A DNA stretch of 29,318 nt from Acidocella sp. (lineage in GTDB: Bacteria > Pseudomonadota > Alphaproteobacteria > Acetobacterales > Acetobacteraceae): assembly GCA_029077775.1 (NCBI GenBank), contig JAQNCU010000003.1, positions 1 to 29,318 on the forward strand, read 5' to 3'. The stretch's first letter is position 1; every line of letters starts with the position of its first letter. Shown here piece by piece: positions 1 through 7,803 of this stretch. A program made the position numbers and the translations under genes. The notes below the pieces were generated by a model. It did no database searches, was not told the DNA's origin, and saw only the letters and a list, made by a program, of their open reading frames with translations.

Positions 1-64
1 CCGAAGTGGAAACGCTTTTAATGTTTTTTAGATAAGAATATAACCGAAAGATCCTGCGGGATCA

Positions 65-244
65 ATGCGAGATAAATTTCTGCCTGGTTTATTATATAGC
101 GCAGCGGCAGCCTCACTTGTTTTCACATCGGCATGGACGTTACCTGCAATCCCATATGATACGACAGAGTGCTGTGCCGAAAATTGCAAAGTCAAGATCC
201 GGTCGTCTCTCATTTTGAGTATCCCAAGAATGAGACGGGGCTAA
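65..244 (+). CDS. possible small exported protein, unknown function
   Basis: An ATG-initiated frame of 59 codons. The N-terminus has a basic start (MRDK), then a hydrophobic, alanine-rich stretch (about residues 5-25, ending TSAW), resembling a signal peptide. A short cysteine-bearing tail follows (ECCAENC, residues 36-41). A weak purine-rich GGGA lies only about 4 nt before the start, so translation initiation is not well supported. I do not recognise a family. It may be the truncated front of a longer exported protein, since the region around it is degraded. The antisense frame over the same bases looks like chance. Confidence 0.3.
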   Translation: MRDKFLPGLLYSAAAASLVFTSAWTLPAIPYDTTECCAENCKVKIRSSLILSIPRMRRG

Positions 245-294
245 CGTAATATTTTACGCTCAGATGCCTTATGCTTTGCCCAAAGCGTAGGAGA

Positions 295-483
295 ATGCCA
301 TGCGAGTTCGAGTTAACCTTTTTTGATGAGACGTTAACTGACTGCTATGAGTTTGATCTACCCGCCAACGGTGATCTTGCTTTTAATGCGTTTGCCGATG
401 GCGTTAATGCGGCTTTCAAAAAGTTCCGCAGCTCTTGGTCCGATATTTCGTTGCTTTCGGATGGCACCAACATCATGATCTAA
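295..483 (+). pseudogene. small hypothetical protein, probably frameshifted at its start
   Basis: The frame reads MPCEFELTFFDETLTDCYEF and continues to a stop at 481-483, about 62 residues, acidic/aromatic, no family recognised. The best ribosome binding site, AGGAGA at 289-294, is ideally spaced for a different ATG at 300. That ATG reads MRVRVNLF and hits TGA at 324. A run of six T (319-324) sits exactly there. Removing one T would join MRVRVNL to FDETLTDCYEF in the downstream frame. I infer a one-base insertion in a homopolymer (real or sequencing error). The in-frame ATG at 295 touches the AGGAGA and is a poor start; an ATG at 271 is also in frame. Confidence 0.4.
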
Positions 484-494
484 AAAGCATAAAC

Positions 495-653
495 ATGCCT
501 CAAAGCCCCAAAGGGGAGAACCGCCCCGCGGACGTGATCGGCAATGCCGTAAAGGTCATGCGGAGTGCTACCGGCGAAGAGGAGGAGGTCATCATCCCGG
601 CCAGCGCAGCCGCCACGCTAGGCAACCTTGGTGGCGCTGCTCGGGCTCAATGA
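495..653 (+). pseudogene. truncated small 'RPADVIGNAVKVM' family protein
   Basis: The frame starts MPQSPKGENRPADVIGNAVK and ends ATLGNLGGAARAQ then stop, 52 residues. From memory, alphaproteobacteria carry many copies of a 65-80-residue basic protein with an N-terminal KGEKRPADVIG-A-KV-IATGE block. Its C-terminal LGRKGGAARAKxLSPERR-EIARKAA block resembles KGG-type nucleic-acid-binding repeats. Here the N-terminal block is intact, the KGG lysine is replaced (GNLGG), and the C-terminal RR-EIA helix is missing. It therefore looks like a truncated remnant. Such genes often sit beside mobile elements, in keeping with the transposase fossil downstream. Function of the family is unknown to me. Confidence 0.45.
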
Positions 654-704
654 TGCGGGCCAGAGGACCTTCTAATTGATTGAAGGTTATTCTATGTTTT
701 GTGT

Positions 705-1883
705 ATGATGTCAGATCAAAACCCACCACTCGTCACGGTTCTCATGCCGACCTACAACTCCGAGCTATATTTGGCGGAGGCCATTCGGAGCATCCTTGAG
801 CAAAGCTGGAGAGACCTGGAACTGGTCGTTCTGGATGGCGGATCGATTGACGCCACCGCCGATATTGTTAGGGCGCTTGCACGTCGGGACCCACGGCTAA
901 GTATCGAGATTTCTCCAGGCTTACATCCCACGAAAAGGGTCGATACGTTCATACGTAGCGCGCGTTCAAGGTTGATAGCATTGCAGCATTCCGATGATAT
1001 TAGTTATCGCCACCGAATTTCCTGGCAGGTAGAAGCCTTTAAAGACATCCCAGATTTAGGTGTTTGCAGCGGCATGTATCGATCATTTTACCATGACCGT
1101 ACAGCGTGCCCAAAAATGGAAGGCATTCACATACATCAAAAACCGGAAACTCACGACGAAATCAAGGCCCAGCTGCCTTTCTGGTGGGTAATGCACTCCT
1201 CAACTCTTATGATTGACCGGGAAAAAGGGATCGCCGCAGGATTAAAATTCTCGAACGAATTTGAATTTTGTAATGATTATTGGCAATCTGTGGAGAATAT
1301 TCAAAAACTTAAATATCACAATATTCAAAAAGAACTAGCAGCATACAGAATACATTTGGAAAGTGATGCTGCACAGAATTCAGATAAAATGAAAATTGAG
1401 TTTTTAAGACTTAAACAAAAAATTTTAGACAATTTTGGCTTCTCCTACACCGACGATGAGTTGGCGATCCATGTTGGTTTGGATCTGCTGCCGGAGAATC
1501 GGGTTCGCGCTAGGACGATAGCCGAATTTGATGCTACCGAGGCGTGGCTCGAAAATCTTCGTGTTCAGAATCAAGACAAGAAGATTTTTGACGCGATAAT
1601 TTTTTCAACTTTAATTTCAGATCTAGTTCGCCAGTTAAACATTTTGAAACATGCTGCGTTCCCGGAAATTCAGCTAGCCGCGCGCTATTCAGCGTCCGAG
1701 CGGCAGCGAGAGTTACTTGAAATAAAACTAGACGCCGCTGAAACGGAATTGGCCATCGTTTCATCCCGCCTGGATTTTATGTTATCAGAACTTAGCGCAG
1801 TGTTTGAGTCTAGATCCTGGCGGCTAACGAAGCCTGTTCGGAAAAGCCTTGCTTGGTTGCGGCGTGTCACTCTTGGCCAATAA
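705..1883 (+). CDS. glycosyltransferase family 2 protein
   Basis: GT-A-fold sugar transferase of about 392 residues, likely using a nucleotide sugar at the inner face of the membrane for polysaccharide or glycan decoration. The N-terminus shows the family 2 start TVLMPTYNSELYLAEAIRSI (residues 11-30), the nucleotide-binding LDGGSIDAT (43-51), and QHSDD (94-98) in place of the usual metal-binding LDADD. The C-terminus has a predicted helical segment and the tail SRSWRLTKPVRKSLAWLRR seen in many multi-domain bacterial glycosyltransferases. Start: ATG at 705 or 708; an upstream TTG at 699 is also in frame and no strong SD decides. The middle (about 1250-1450) is strikingly AT-rich compared with both ends of the gene and with the catabolic island, suggesting horizontal origin. 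Acceptor and donor cannot be told. Confidence 0.8.
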   Translation: MMSDQNPPLVTVLMPTYNSELYLAEAIRSILEQSWRDLELVVLDGGSIDATADIVRALARRDPRLSIEISPGLHPTKRVDTFIRSARSRLIALQHSDDISYRHRISWQVEAFKDIPDLGVCSGMYRSFYHDRTACPKMEGIHIHQKPETHDEIKAQLPFWWVMHSSTLMIDREKGIAAGLKFSNEFEFCNDYWQSVENIQKLKYHNIQKELAAYRIHLESDAAQNSDKMKIEFLRLKQKILDNFGFSYTDDELAIHVGLDLLPENRVRARTIAEFDATEAWLENLRVQNQDKKIFDAIIFSTLISDLVRQLNILKHAAFPEIQLAARYSASERQRELLEIKLDAAETELAIVSSRLDFMLSELSAVFESRSWRLTKPVRKSLAWLRRVTLGQ

Positions 1884-2056
1884 ACTGTTTTGGGATCAAT
1901 TTCTGGGAAACAAAACAAACCCACAACGCGGTCAGCCATCCCACGCGCTGCCTGACGGGCCGTCAGAAAAAACAATGTCACGCTCATCTCCTTCGTGTTA
2001 ATAAAAAATAAACCTGATGCGCCGCTTGAACCGCCCCGGCTTTCCAGCTATCCGAT
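1884..2056. other. gap between glycosyltransferase and transposase remnant
   Basis: No credible gene, RNA or terminator was seen between the glycosyltransferase stop and the end of the IS4-like transposase remnant. The whole stretch 1884-2933 lacks an intact gene. Its right part is explained by the transposase fossil. Confidence 0.5.
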
Positions 2057-2860
2057 TCAGACAATTCCGGCTTCTATTCGCGCGCCGTATTTGATTTCGT
2101 GATATAGCTGAAGACCACGTGAGAGTGTGGTGGAGCCATGTTTGCCATAATAGCCGTTCCAGGCACCGAAGCGGGCGATTACCCATGAGGCAAAAGCAAG
2201 TGTATCGGGCGGATGTGGATTTTTCTGACGCTCAGTCGGGGCTTTGCCTTCGTAGTTCTTGCAAATGGCAATAAGTAACGTTTGTCATCAGGACCAATGG
2301 CGTCGGCCAATGGCTAACCGGAAGGATTGTCGCGGGCGCGCAGCATCTGGGTGACAGTCACGGCGGCTATGGCGGCCAGGGCAACGAAGTTCATGAAGCC
2401 TGAGGGATACGCTCATCCTTGCATCCTCAACCTTGAAGCCCGCCGATTTAAGGGTACGGAAATAGTCCTAAATGATCCGGCACTTGCGGTAAGAATCCAG
2501 CATCAGACGGGCCGCGCCAAAGTCTTCGATGACATGGCTGGTAAGCACTAAATACCGATCAATTGTTCTCCTACCTCACTATGATCGAAGGTTTGAAGCT
2601 TGCAGCGCTGACTTTTATCAAAGATGTTAAACAACGTGCCTGCTGCGCCGGGTCGTTTTCGTAATGCAGGTCCCAGACCCCGGACGAAGTTTCAATCCGT
2701 ATACAGGTAACCGGATGATTTTTGGTGGGAACCACGCCGTTTTCCGATTCTGTATGTCACATCGATAGCTTGGTATGAAATGAAACGTTGCTCTGCCTTC
2801 AGGCTGATTTGCAGAATCGCATAGTTGATCGAAGAATTGCCGAGCGATAACGGATTTGTG
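2057..2860 (-). pseudogene. degenerate IS4-family transposase
   Basis: Reading the minus strand gives pieces of one IS4 transposase in shifting frames. Near 2560-2415 is the passage VLTSHVIEDFGAARLMLDSY followed by RKCRII, an amber stop, DYFRTLK. This matches the IS4 YREK signature Y-x2-R-x3-E-x6-K with R changed to C and the catalytic E changed to a stop (GAG to TAG). Near 2350-2264 is TQMLRARDNPSG, a stop, PLADAIGPDD. At the C-terminus, NPHPPDTLAFASWVIARFGA then WNGYYGKHGS-TLSRGLQ runs to TGA at 2057-2059, the usual IS4 ending (W-IARLGGW-Y-PPGP-T--GL). There are at least two stops and one or more frameshifts. The right boundary is approximate and terminal inverted repeats were not located. 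It is non-functional. Confidence 0.8.
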
Positions 2861-2933
2861 ATCACAAACCTGCGAATAAATCTCCAGTCAGCTCGGTCTT
2901 ATTCAGTGCTGAACAAAAAACCAGGAGATTGCC

Positions 2934-3872
2934 ATGAATGATCAAGACTCCCCCGAAAACCCAACACGTCGCTCGGCGCTCGCTTGTGCTGGCTGGATCG
3001 GCACCGGCGTTGTCTGGTCGTTGATTGGCGGCATACCACGCACCGCCGGGCTAATAGGCACCGCCGAGGCTGCCACGCCGACCGGTTTCACATTTCTGCA
3101 AATGAGCGATAATCACATCGGATTCAAAGCCGGTCCCTATCAAGATGTGGCTGGCACGCTGGACTCCGCTATCAAGGTTGCCAAGGGCCTGCCGACCCCG
3201 CCTGCGTTCATGCTTCATACCGGCGATATCAGCCATTTATCAAAGCCAGATCAATTCGCCACAGCTGATCAAATCAACGCGGGGGCGGGCCTGGACATTC
3301 ATCATGTTCCCGGTGAGCACGACATGCTCGACCCAGGCAAAAAACTCTATCTCGCCCGCTATGGCAAAGGCACCAAGGGGATGGGCTGGTATAGTTTCGA
3401 TGCTGGTGGGGTGCATTTCATCGGCCTCGTCAATGTTACTGACACAACATCCGATGGTTTATGGCTGCTCGGATCTGAGCAAATAAAGTGGCTGGCGGAT
3501 GATCTGCGCGCGGTTGCATCCTCAACGCCGCTTGTTGTGTTCGCGCATGTTCCGCTCTGGACGGTGTACCAGAAATGGGGCTGGGGCACGGCGGACGCGC
3601 CGCCGGCATTCGCGCTGATGCGGCGGTTCGCCTCGGTCACGGTGCTGAACGGGCATATCCACCAGATTTTACAAAAAACCGAAGGCCAAGCCATCTTCCA
3701 CACCGCCCTGTCAACGTCGTTCCCTCAGCCTGCACCTGGCGCCGCGCCGCATCCGGGCCCGATCATCTCGTTGCCCGCAGGTGAGATCGGTGGCTATCTC
3801 GGCCTCAGAACTGTCGCGTTCCGGCCAACGCATGCGCGTCTCGCCGCAACCGATTACACGCTGGAAAGTTGA
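2934..3872 (+). CDS. Tat-exported metallophosphoesterase (calcineurin-like)
   Basis: Calcineurin-like phosphoesterase, 312 residues, hydrolysing phosphoester bonds with a dinuclear metal site, probably in the periplasm. A twin-arginine signal is visible: TRRSALACAG (11-20), hydrophobic core, then TAEAA as a likely cleavage region near 43-47. Metal and catalytic motifs appear in order: SDNHIG (58-63, D-x-H), HTGDISH (95-101, GD), GEHD (127-130, normally GNHD, so N to E), FAHVP (203-207) and NGHIH (239-243). A good SD, AGGAGA, precedes the ATG. The gene starts about 75 bp downstream of the IS4 remnant. It ends 7 nt before the cupredoxin gene and is followed by a sigma/anti-sigma pair, so the four are probably one operon. 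Substrate unknown. Confidence 0.85.
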   Translation: MNDQDSPENPTRRSALACAGWIGTGVVWSLIGGIPRTAGLIGTAEAATPTGFTFLQMSDNHIGFKAGPYQDVAGTLDSAIKVAKGLPTPPAFMLHTGDISHLSKPDQFATADQINAGAGLDIHHVPGEHDMLDPGKKLYLARYGKGTKGMGWYSFDAGGVHFIGLVNVTDTTSDGLWLLGSEQIKWLADDLRAVASSTPLVVFAHVPLWTVYQKWGWGTADAPPAFALMRRFASVTVLNGHIHQILQKTEGQAIFHTALSTSFPQPAPGAAPHPGPIISLPAGEIGGYLGLRTVAFRPTHARLAATDYTLES

Positions 3873-3879
3873 CACCGCC

Positions 3880-4188
3880 ATGCGCAAATACTTGGCACTT
3901 TCCCTGTTGGTTTTTATCGCGCCATCGGCGTATGCCGCAAACCTAAAGGTTGTCATCGACAATTATGCGTTTGCACCCACGATTATGCACGTTCATCCGG
4001 GCGATAAAATCACCTGGATAAACGATGATGATGTCGCGCACACCGTCACCTCAAACCAGGGGGCGGTCCTCGCATCAGGGACGATCGATCCCGGCCAGAG
4101 CTGGTCTTTTGTGGTCTCCACACCTGGGGATTACGCCTATCATTGCGCGATCCATCCAGAGATGCGAGGTGAGATCGACGTAAAATAA
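3880..4188 (+). CDS. periplasmic cupredoxin (amicyanin/plastocyanin-like)
   Basis: Small type-1 blue copper protein, 102 residues, for electron transfer or copper handling in the periplasm. The start at 3880 gives a classical Sec signal (MRKYLALSLLVFIAPSAYA, cleavage after A19 or A20). An in-frame upstream start inside the phosphoesterase gene would bury the signal and is not chosen. Copper ligands are all visible: H54 in DDDVAHTV, C89, H92 and M95 in YHCAIHPEM. The FAPTIMHVHPGDKITWIN pattern is typical of the short cupredoxins. It lies 7 nt after the phosphoesterase stop. The neighbouring sigma/anti-sigma pair suggests envelope stress or redox regulation. Electron partner not identifiable. 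Confidence 0.88.
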   Translation: MRKYLALSLLVFIAPSAYAANLKVVIDNYAFAPTIMHVHPGDKITWINDDDVAHTVTSNQGAVLASGTIDPGQSWSFVVSTPGDYAYHCAIHPEMRGEIDVK

Positions 4189-4274
4189 ATCCGAGAAAGC
4201 GTTCCGGGGAGGCGAATTCGGACACTCACATTACCACGGAGGATCATCGTACAGCAGCATTTCGCACGCTCGCC

Positions 4275-4742
4275 TTGCCCCTGCTCGATGATCTCTACCG
4301 GCTTGCACGTGGTTTGGCCGGTAGCCGATCAGCCGCTGACGATCTCGTGCAGGAATGTTTTCTGCGCGGACTGCGCTATTTCGATAGCTGGCATGGCGAG
4401 GATCTGCGTGCCTGGATGGCAGCGATCATGCGAAACATTCATCGTGACCGGATCGGGCTGCCTAACATGACGGATGAAAATCTCGAGTATATCGCAGATC
4501 CCGCGCCCGACCCGGAGCAAGTGGCGATGTCTGACGATCACGCGCAGCGATTACGCACCCTTCTCGCGCATTTACCCGAGGCTCTGCGCGAAGTTTTGGT
4601 GCTCCGCGAATATGGCAATCTGAGCTACGAACAGATCGCCCAGGCTCTCGCCATCCCGCAGGGTACGGTTATGTCGCGTCTGGCGCGCGCGCGGGAGAGG
4701 CTGCGCGCGGGCTGGCTCGCCACCCACGGCGCCGGGCCATGA
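4275..4742 (+). CDS. ECF-type RNA polymerase sigma factor
   Basis: Extracytoplasmic-function sigma factor, at least 155 residues. Region 2 is RLARGLAGSRSAADDLVQEC to about residue 60 (AWMAAIMRNIHRDRI). Region 4 has LPEALREVLVLREYGNLSYE and an HTH (EQIAQALAIPQGTVMSRLAR, about 119-138). The stop overlaps the anti-sigma start (ATGA), so the two are translationally coupled. The start is unusual: the first standard codon is TTG at 4275, which removes part of region 2.1. The frame is open further upstream and reads THITTEDHRTAAFRTLALPL, with the family-typical AAFRTLALP, but no ATG or GTG. A strong GGAGG at 4238-4243 points to initiation near 4250, possibly at a rare codon. The given start is therefore a minimum. 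Confidence 0.85.
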   Translation: MPLLDDLYRLARGLAGSRSAADDLVQECFLRGLRYFDSWHGEDLRAWMAAIMRNIHRDRIGLPNMTDENLEYIADPAPDPEQVAMSDDHAQRLRTLLAHLPEALREVLVLREYGNLSYEQIAQALAIPQGTVMSRLARARERLRAGWLATHGAGP

Positions 4743-5419
4743 CCGATTGCACCGCGCGTGCGGCCGAACTGAACGCCTGGCTCGACGGCGAATTATCGCC
4801 GGGCGATGCCGCATCGCTGGCCCGCCATGTCGCTATTTGCCCCGCCTGCGCGGCGCATTTGAGCGAACTCGCAGATCTGCGCGCAAGGCTTGCCCAACTC
4901 GTCGCGCCGCAGCCGGCACCGGCGGCTTTGCGCCACGTTATCGAAACCCGGCTGACGCCACGCCGCCTGCCTTATCAATGGCGCCGACGGTGGGTCTGGG
5001 CTGGCGCCGGGCTGGCACTCGCGGCGAGCCTGGTTCTTATCATGTTTCCGCGCCACAATCATGAAACGAAAGAATTCGCCGCCGTGCGCGCGGCCGCGTT
5101 ACGGCCAGACATTGCCGCCTTGGCGGCACCCGCCCCCCCTGCCGCACTCAGCGCCGATGGCTTTCGCCTGGTCGCCTCGCGTGAGGACCGGGTCGCTGGC
5201 CATAGTGCCATCGTGCAGACCTATGTCGCCGCGGGACAATCGGTCACCTTGTGCATCTGGCCTGCCAATGGCGAGCCCGCGCATAAACCGCTTCAGGCAC
5301 ATTTCCGGGGTGCCGCGATCACTTATTGGAATAACGGCACCAACGAGTTCTGGGCGACGAGTTTCGGGGCCACACCGGTGCTCGGCAGATTTGTACGTGC
5401 CTATCGCGACACGCCGTAG
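4739..5419 (+). CDS. membrane anti-sigma factor with zinc-binding motif
   Basis: Single-pass membrane anti-sigma factor, 226 residues, expected to hold the upstream sigma factor at the membrane until a signal arrives. The N-terminal cytoplasmic domain has the zinc anti-sigma motif H30-x3-C34-x2-C37 (RHVAICPAC), after ELNAWLDGELSPGDA typical of this family. One transmembrane helix covers about residues 86-103 (VWAGAGLALAASLVLIMF). The C-terminal 120 residues are periplasmic, with no recognised domain. It overlaps the sigma gene by 4 nt (ATGA). The usual target promoters include its own operon, but I could not recognise a promoter motif. Confidence 0.88.
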   Translation: MTDCTARAAELNAWLDGELSPGDAASLARHVAICPACAAHLSELADLRARLAQLVAPQPAPAALRHVIETRLTPRRLPYQWRRRWVWAGAGLALAASLVLIMFPRHNHETKEFAAVRAAALRPDIAALAAPAPPAALSADGFRLVASREDRVAGHSAIVQTYVAAGQSVTLCIWPANGEPAHKPLQAHFRGAAITYWNNGTNEFWATSFGATPVLGRFVRAYRDTP

Positions 5420-5429
5420 GGGAGGTTAC

Positions 5430-5600
5430 CAGCAGCTTGCCGCTGATATATCCGGGACCGTTATCAACACGAACGCCGTCAGACCCACCATATCGGATGA
5501 TACCGTTCAGGCAGAGGATTACGCGCGTGACCGACAAGGACACGCAACCACGGCCCATGATCACGAAGTCAAATGAGCCATGATGGTTAGAAGGACGGGC
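5430..5600 (-). pseudogene. fragment of IS3-family transposase (integrase core)
   Basis: The minus-strand frame through 5564-5430 reads SLSVTRVILCLNGIIRYGG and then GVRVDNGPGYISGKLL. This is the rve integrase core of IS3-family OrfB, normally LERIIRYRGKP--IRVDNGPEYIS-KL, including the second catalytic Asp of the DDE triad in VDN. The homology stops about where the anti-sigma coding end begins. The flanking IS3 domains are absent. It is a dead remnant of about 140-170 bp lying between convergent genes, its outer limit near 5600 being uncertain. Confidence 0.7.
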
Positions 5601-5602
5601 GT

Positions 5603-6802
5603 TTAGGTTTGTTGAGATGCGATATGGGGCGGTTTGGCTCTGGCTATCAGAAATGTGCCTGCGGCAAAAATACCCATGAACACGGCTACCACGAGGAATG
5701 TGTCATGCAAGCCATAAGCTTTTGTTATCGGACCGAATATGAATGGATTCAAAAATGCGCCGAGGAAATTGAAAGCGCCCAGGAGACCGATCGATTTGGC
5801 TCGTGCGTGGGCCGTCGTTTTTAACATCACGGCGTGGTACGGGTATGGCACAGCAATCCCGACATAGGCGCCCAGCAATGCCGCGCCGGCGAAGGCCATT
5901 GTCAGCGAGGATGCTAAGCCGATTAATGAGAGCCCTGCACAGCACGAGGTAAAGCCCAACGCCAATGTGTTTTGTAGACCAAGCCGATGCTCCAGTTGAC
6001 CAAAACTCAAGCCAGACAGAACCGCGAAGACGGTAATCGTGCCCATCACGAACGAGATGGTGGTTGAGGTGGAAATACCGTCTTGCGGGAGCAGGAACGC
6101 AAGTTGTGTTGAACCCATGAACATGACGAGGCTGAGCAGGGACGTGAGCACGAAAAGCGGAAAGATTTTGACCCATGATTGGCGCTCCGAATTGGCGCCA
6201 GAAACTTGCCGAGGAATCTCGCGGATGCCAAAATAAGCAAGTAGAAGACCCAGCAGGCCGAAAACTGGAAATTGAATAAAGGCCGCGCGCCACCCAAATG
6301 ACTGTGCTAAAATGCCTCCCAGAAGCAGGCTTATCAATGATGCCGCCGCACCCATCGCCCCGGCGGTCCCGATGACCTTTGCGCGTTCATCGTCGCGAAA
6401 TAAAATCGACATCATGGTCACGCAGGCCGTAACTAGGCAGGCTACGGAGACGCCATTGATAACCCGGCTGGCCAGAAGTGCCACAGGGTTGGATAAAAAC
6501 AGACCTCCAATTCCAGTGATCCCGAATAACGCAAGCATAGCTAACATGGTGATGCGGGAGCCGACCATGTCGACGATTTTGCCACTGAGGAACGATCCGG
6601 CCACGACACCGAGCGCTGCTATCGTGACTGTCTGCTGCGCGATCTCCATGCCATGGCCAGTTGCGTTGAAGCTTTTTGCCATCTCAGGAAGGCCGGGCGT
6701 GAACGCGGTGAATGTCATGCCCTGTGCGGCGTGGCCAAGCATAAGGGCTGAAAACGCGATGAAGCCGACCTTTTCAGGTGCGTATGGTCGTGGCCGTTTC
6801 AT
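5603..6802 (-). CDS. MFS transporter
   Basis: Major facilitator superfamily permease, 399 residues, inner membrane, with about 12 hydrophobic segments. The first half contains the family A-like loop GSFLSGKIVDMVGSRITML (about 89-107) and the repeat at LFRDDERAKVIGTAGAMGAA. A cytoplasmic loop with charged residues (IREIPRQVSGANSERQSW) separates the halves. An SD (GGAG) lies a few nt before the ATG. It is the last gene of the left-hand catabolic operon, starting 18 nt after the HSL esterase stop. This suggests uptake of the substrate or export of a product of the pathway. Substrate not predictable from sequence. Confidence 0.85.
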   Translation of the reverse strand: MKRPRPYAPEKVGFIAFSALMLGHAAQGMTFTAFTPGLPEMAKSFNATGHGMEIAQQTVTIAALGVVAGSFLSGKIVDMVGSRITMLAMLALFGITGIGGLFLSNPVALLASRVINGVSVACLVTACVTMMSILFRDDERAKVIGTAGAMGAAASLISLLLGGILAQSFGWRAAFIQFPVFGLLGLLLAYFGIREIPRQVSGANSERQSWVKIFPLFVLTSLLSLVMFMGSTQLAFLLPQDGISTSTTISFVMGTITVFAVLSGLSFGQLEHRLGLQNTLALGFTSCCAGLSLIGLASSLTMAFAGAALLGAYVGIAVPYPYHAVMLKTTAHARAKSIGLLGAFNFLGAFLNPFIFGPITKAYGLHDTFLVVAVFMGIFAAGTFLIARAKPPHIASQQT

Positions 6803-6820
6803 GGTTTCTCCGAGAAATTG

Positions 6821-7771
6821 TTAACCATACAACGCACGGCGCAGCGCGTTGCGGCTGTGGCTTTCGGCCGCTATCGATGTGCGTGCCGTTAAGGCTTGCT
6901 GAAACCCGTGGACGGCGCCCGGGTAGACATGGAGTTCAACCGGCACACCCGCCCTGGTGAGCCGCCGTGCATAGTCCAGATTTTCTTCCAGGAACAAATC
7001 GAGCGCACCAACCGCGATATAAGCGGGCGGCAGGCCAGCCAGATCCATGGCTCTCGCCGCGGCGGCGTAAATCGACACATCCGCCCCGCCAGGCGGCGCG
7101 CCGAGCAGGCTCGACCAGCCAAATATGTTGCTGGCCCGGGTCCAGATGAATTCGCCGGTGAATGGGTGCGGGTCTGGCAACAAGCAGGTGCGGTCGTCGA
7201 TTGCCGGGTAGATCAGGTGTTGAAATGCCAGTGGTACCTGGCCCCGGTCGCGTGTGAGCAAAGCGAGGGAGGCCGCAAGGCCGCCGCCGGCACTCTCGCC
7301 CATCACGCCAAGGCGGGCCGGGTCGATGGCCAGAACCATGGCATTTGCGTGCAGCCAAGCCAGGGCGGCGTAACAATCTTCGATGGCGGCGGGGAACGGC
7401 GATTCCGGGGCCAGACGGTATTCGACGGCGAACAAGGCACAGCCGAGATCGGCCACGGTCTGACGATGCGCATTGTCCATCATTTTTGGCGAGCCGACGA
7501 CATAACCGCCACCATGGATATGCAAAATTGCGGGCAGAACCGATGAAGCGTTCATCGGTCGATAGGCAAAAACGCGCAGGGCAGGGGTTCTGGCGGTGGC
7601 GGGCACATCGATTGTCTCCAGTACAACCGGTAGATCGGGCGTCGGAAGCTCCGCCAATTGTGCCTCGATACCGGCGCGAACCATGGGGAGGTTGGCGGCC
7701 GACAGATCAAATGTTGGCATAAGATCTAGCGCAGGCTGTAACTCGGGGTCGATCAAGTGGGCACTGCGCAT
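6821..7771 (-). CDS. alpha/beta hydrolase, HSL (hormone-sensitive lipase) family esterase
   Basis: Cytoplasmic serine esterase, 316 residues, the usual length. The oxyanion-hole motif is LHIHGGGYVVGS (83-94, HGGG 86-89). The nucleophile elbow is GESAG with S160. The acid is D258 (GALDLF) and the base H288 (VHGF). The N-terminal VDPEL-like cap segment (LIDPELQPALDLMP) is typical of bacterial HSL/family IV esterases. An SD (GAGG) precedes the ATG by about 7 nt. It lies 32 nt after the acyl-CoA ligase stop and 18 nt before the transporter, within one operon. Likely role: cleaving an ester or lactone formed in, or fed into, the pathway. Confidence 0.88.
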   Translation of the reverse strand: MRSAHLIDPELQPALDLMPTFDLSAANLPMVRAGIEAQLAELPTPDLPVVLETIDVPATARTPALRVFAYRPMNASSVLPAILHIHGGGYVVGSPKMMDNAHRQTVADLGCALFAVEYRLAPESPFPAAIEDCYAALAWLHANAMVLAIDPARLGVMGESAGGGLAASLALLTRDRGQVPLAFQHLIYPAIDDRTCLLPDPHPFTGEFIWTRASNIFGWSSLLGAPPGGADVSIYAAAARAMDLAGLPPAYIAVGALDLFLEENLDYARRLTRAGVPVELHVYPGAVHGFQQALTARTSIAAESHSRNALRRALYG

Positions 7772-7803
7772 GGGTGGCCTCGCTGGGTTGGCTTTCTGGA
7801 TCT

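Noticed and set aside
28..213. Minus-strand open frame of 61 codons
   Set aside because: It is antisense to the small exported ORF, with no SD and no recognisable pattern.
694..708. Mini-ORF MFCV upstream of the glycosyltransferase with AAGG at good spacing
   Set aside because: Four codons ending at TGA over the glycosyltransferase ATG could be a leader, but so short an element cannot be supported.
2855..2868. Perfect palindrome TTTGTGATCACAAA, like a CRP/FNR half-site pair
   Set aside because: It lies at the edge of the IS4 remnant about 65 bp upstream of the phosphoesterase start. It lacks the usual 6-bp spacer of CRP sites, and no promoter could be placed near it.
6896..7546. Plus-strand open frame (216 codons)
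   Set aside because: It is a shadow of the HSL esterase gene on the other strand.
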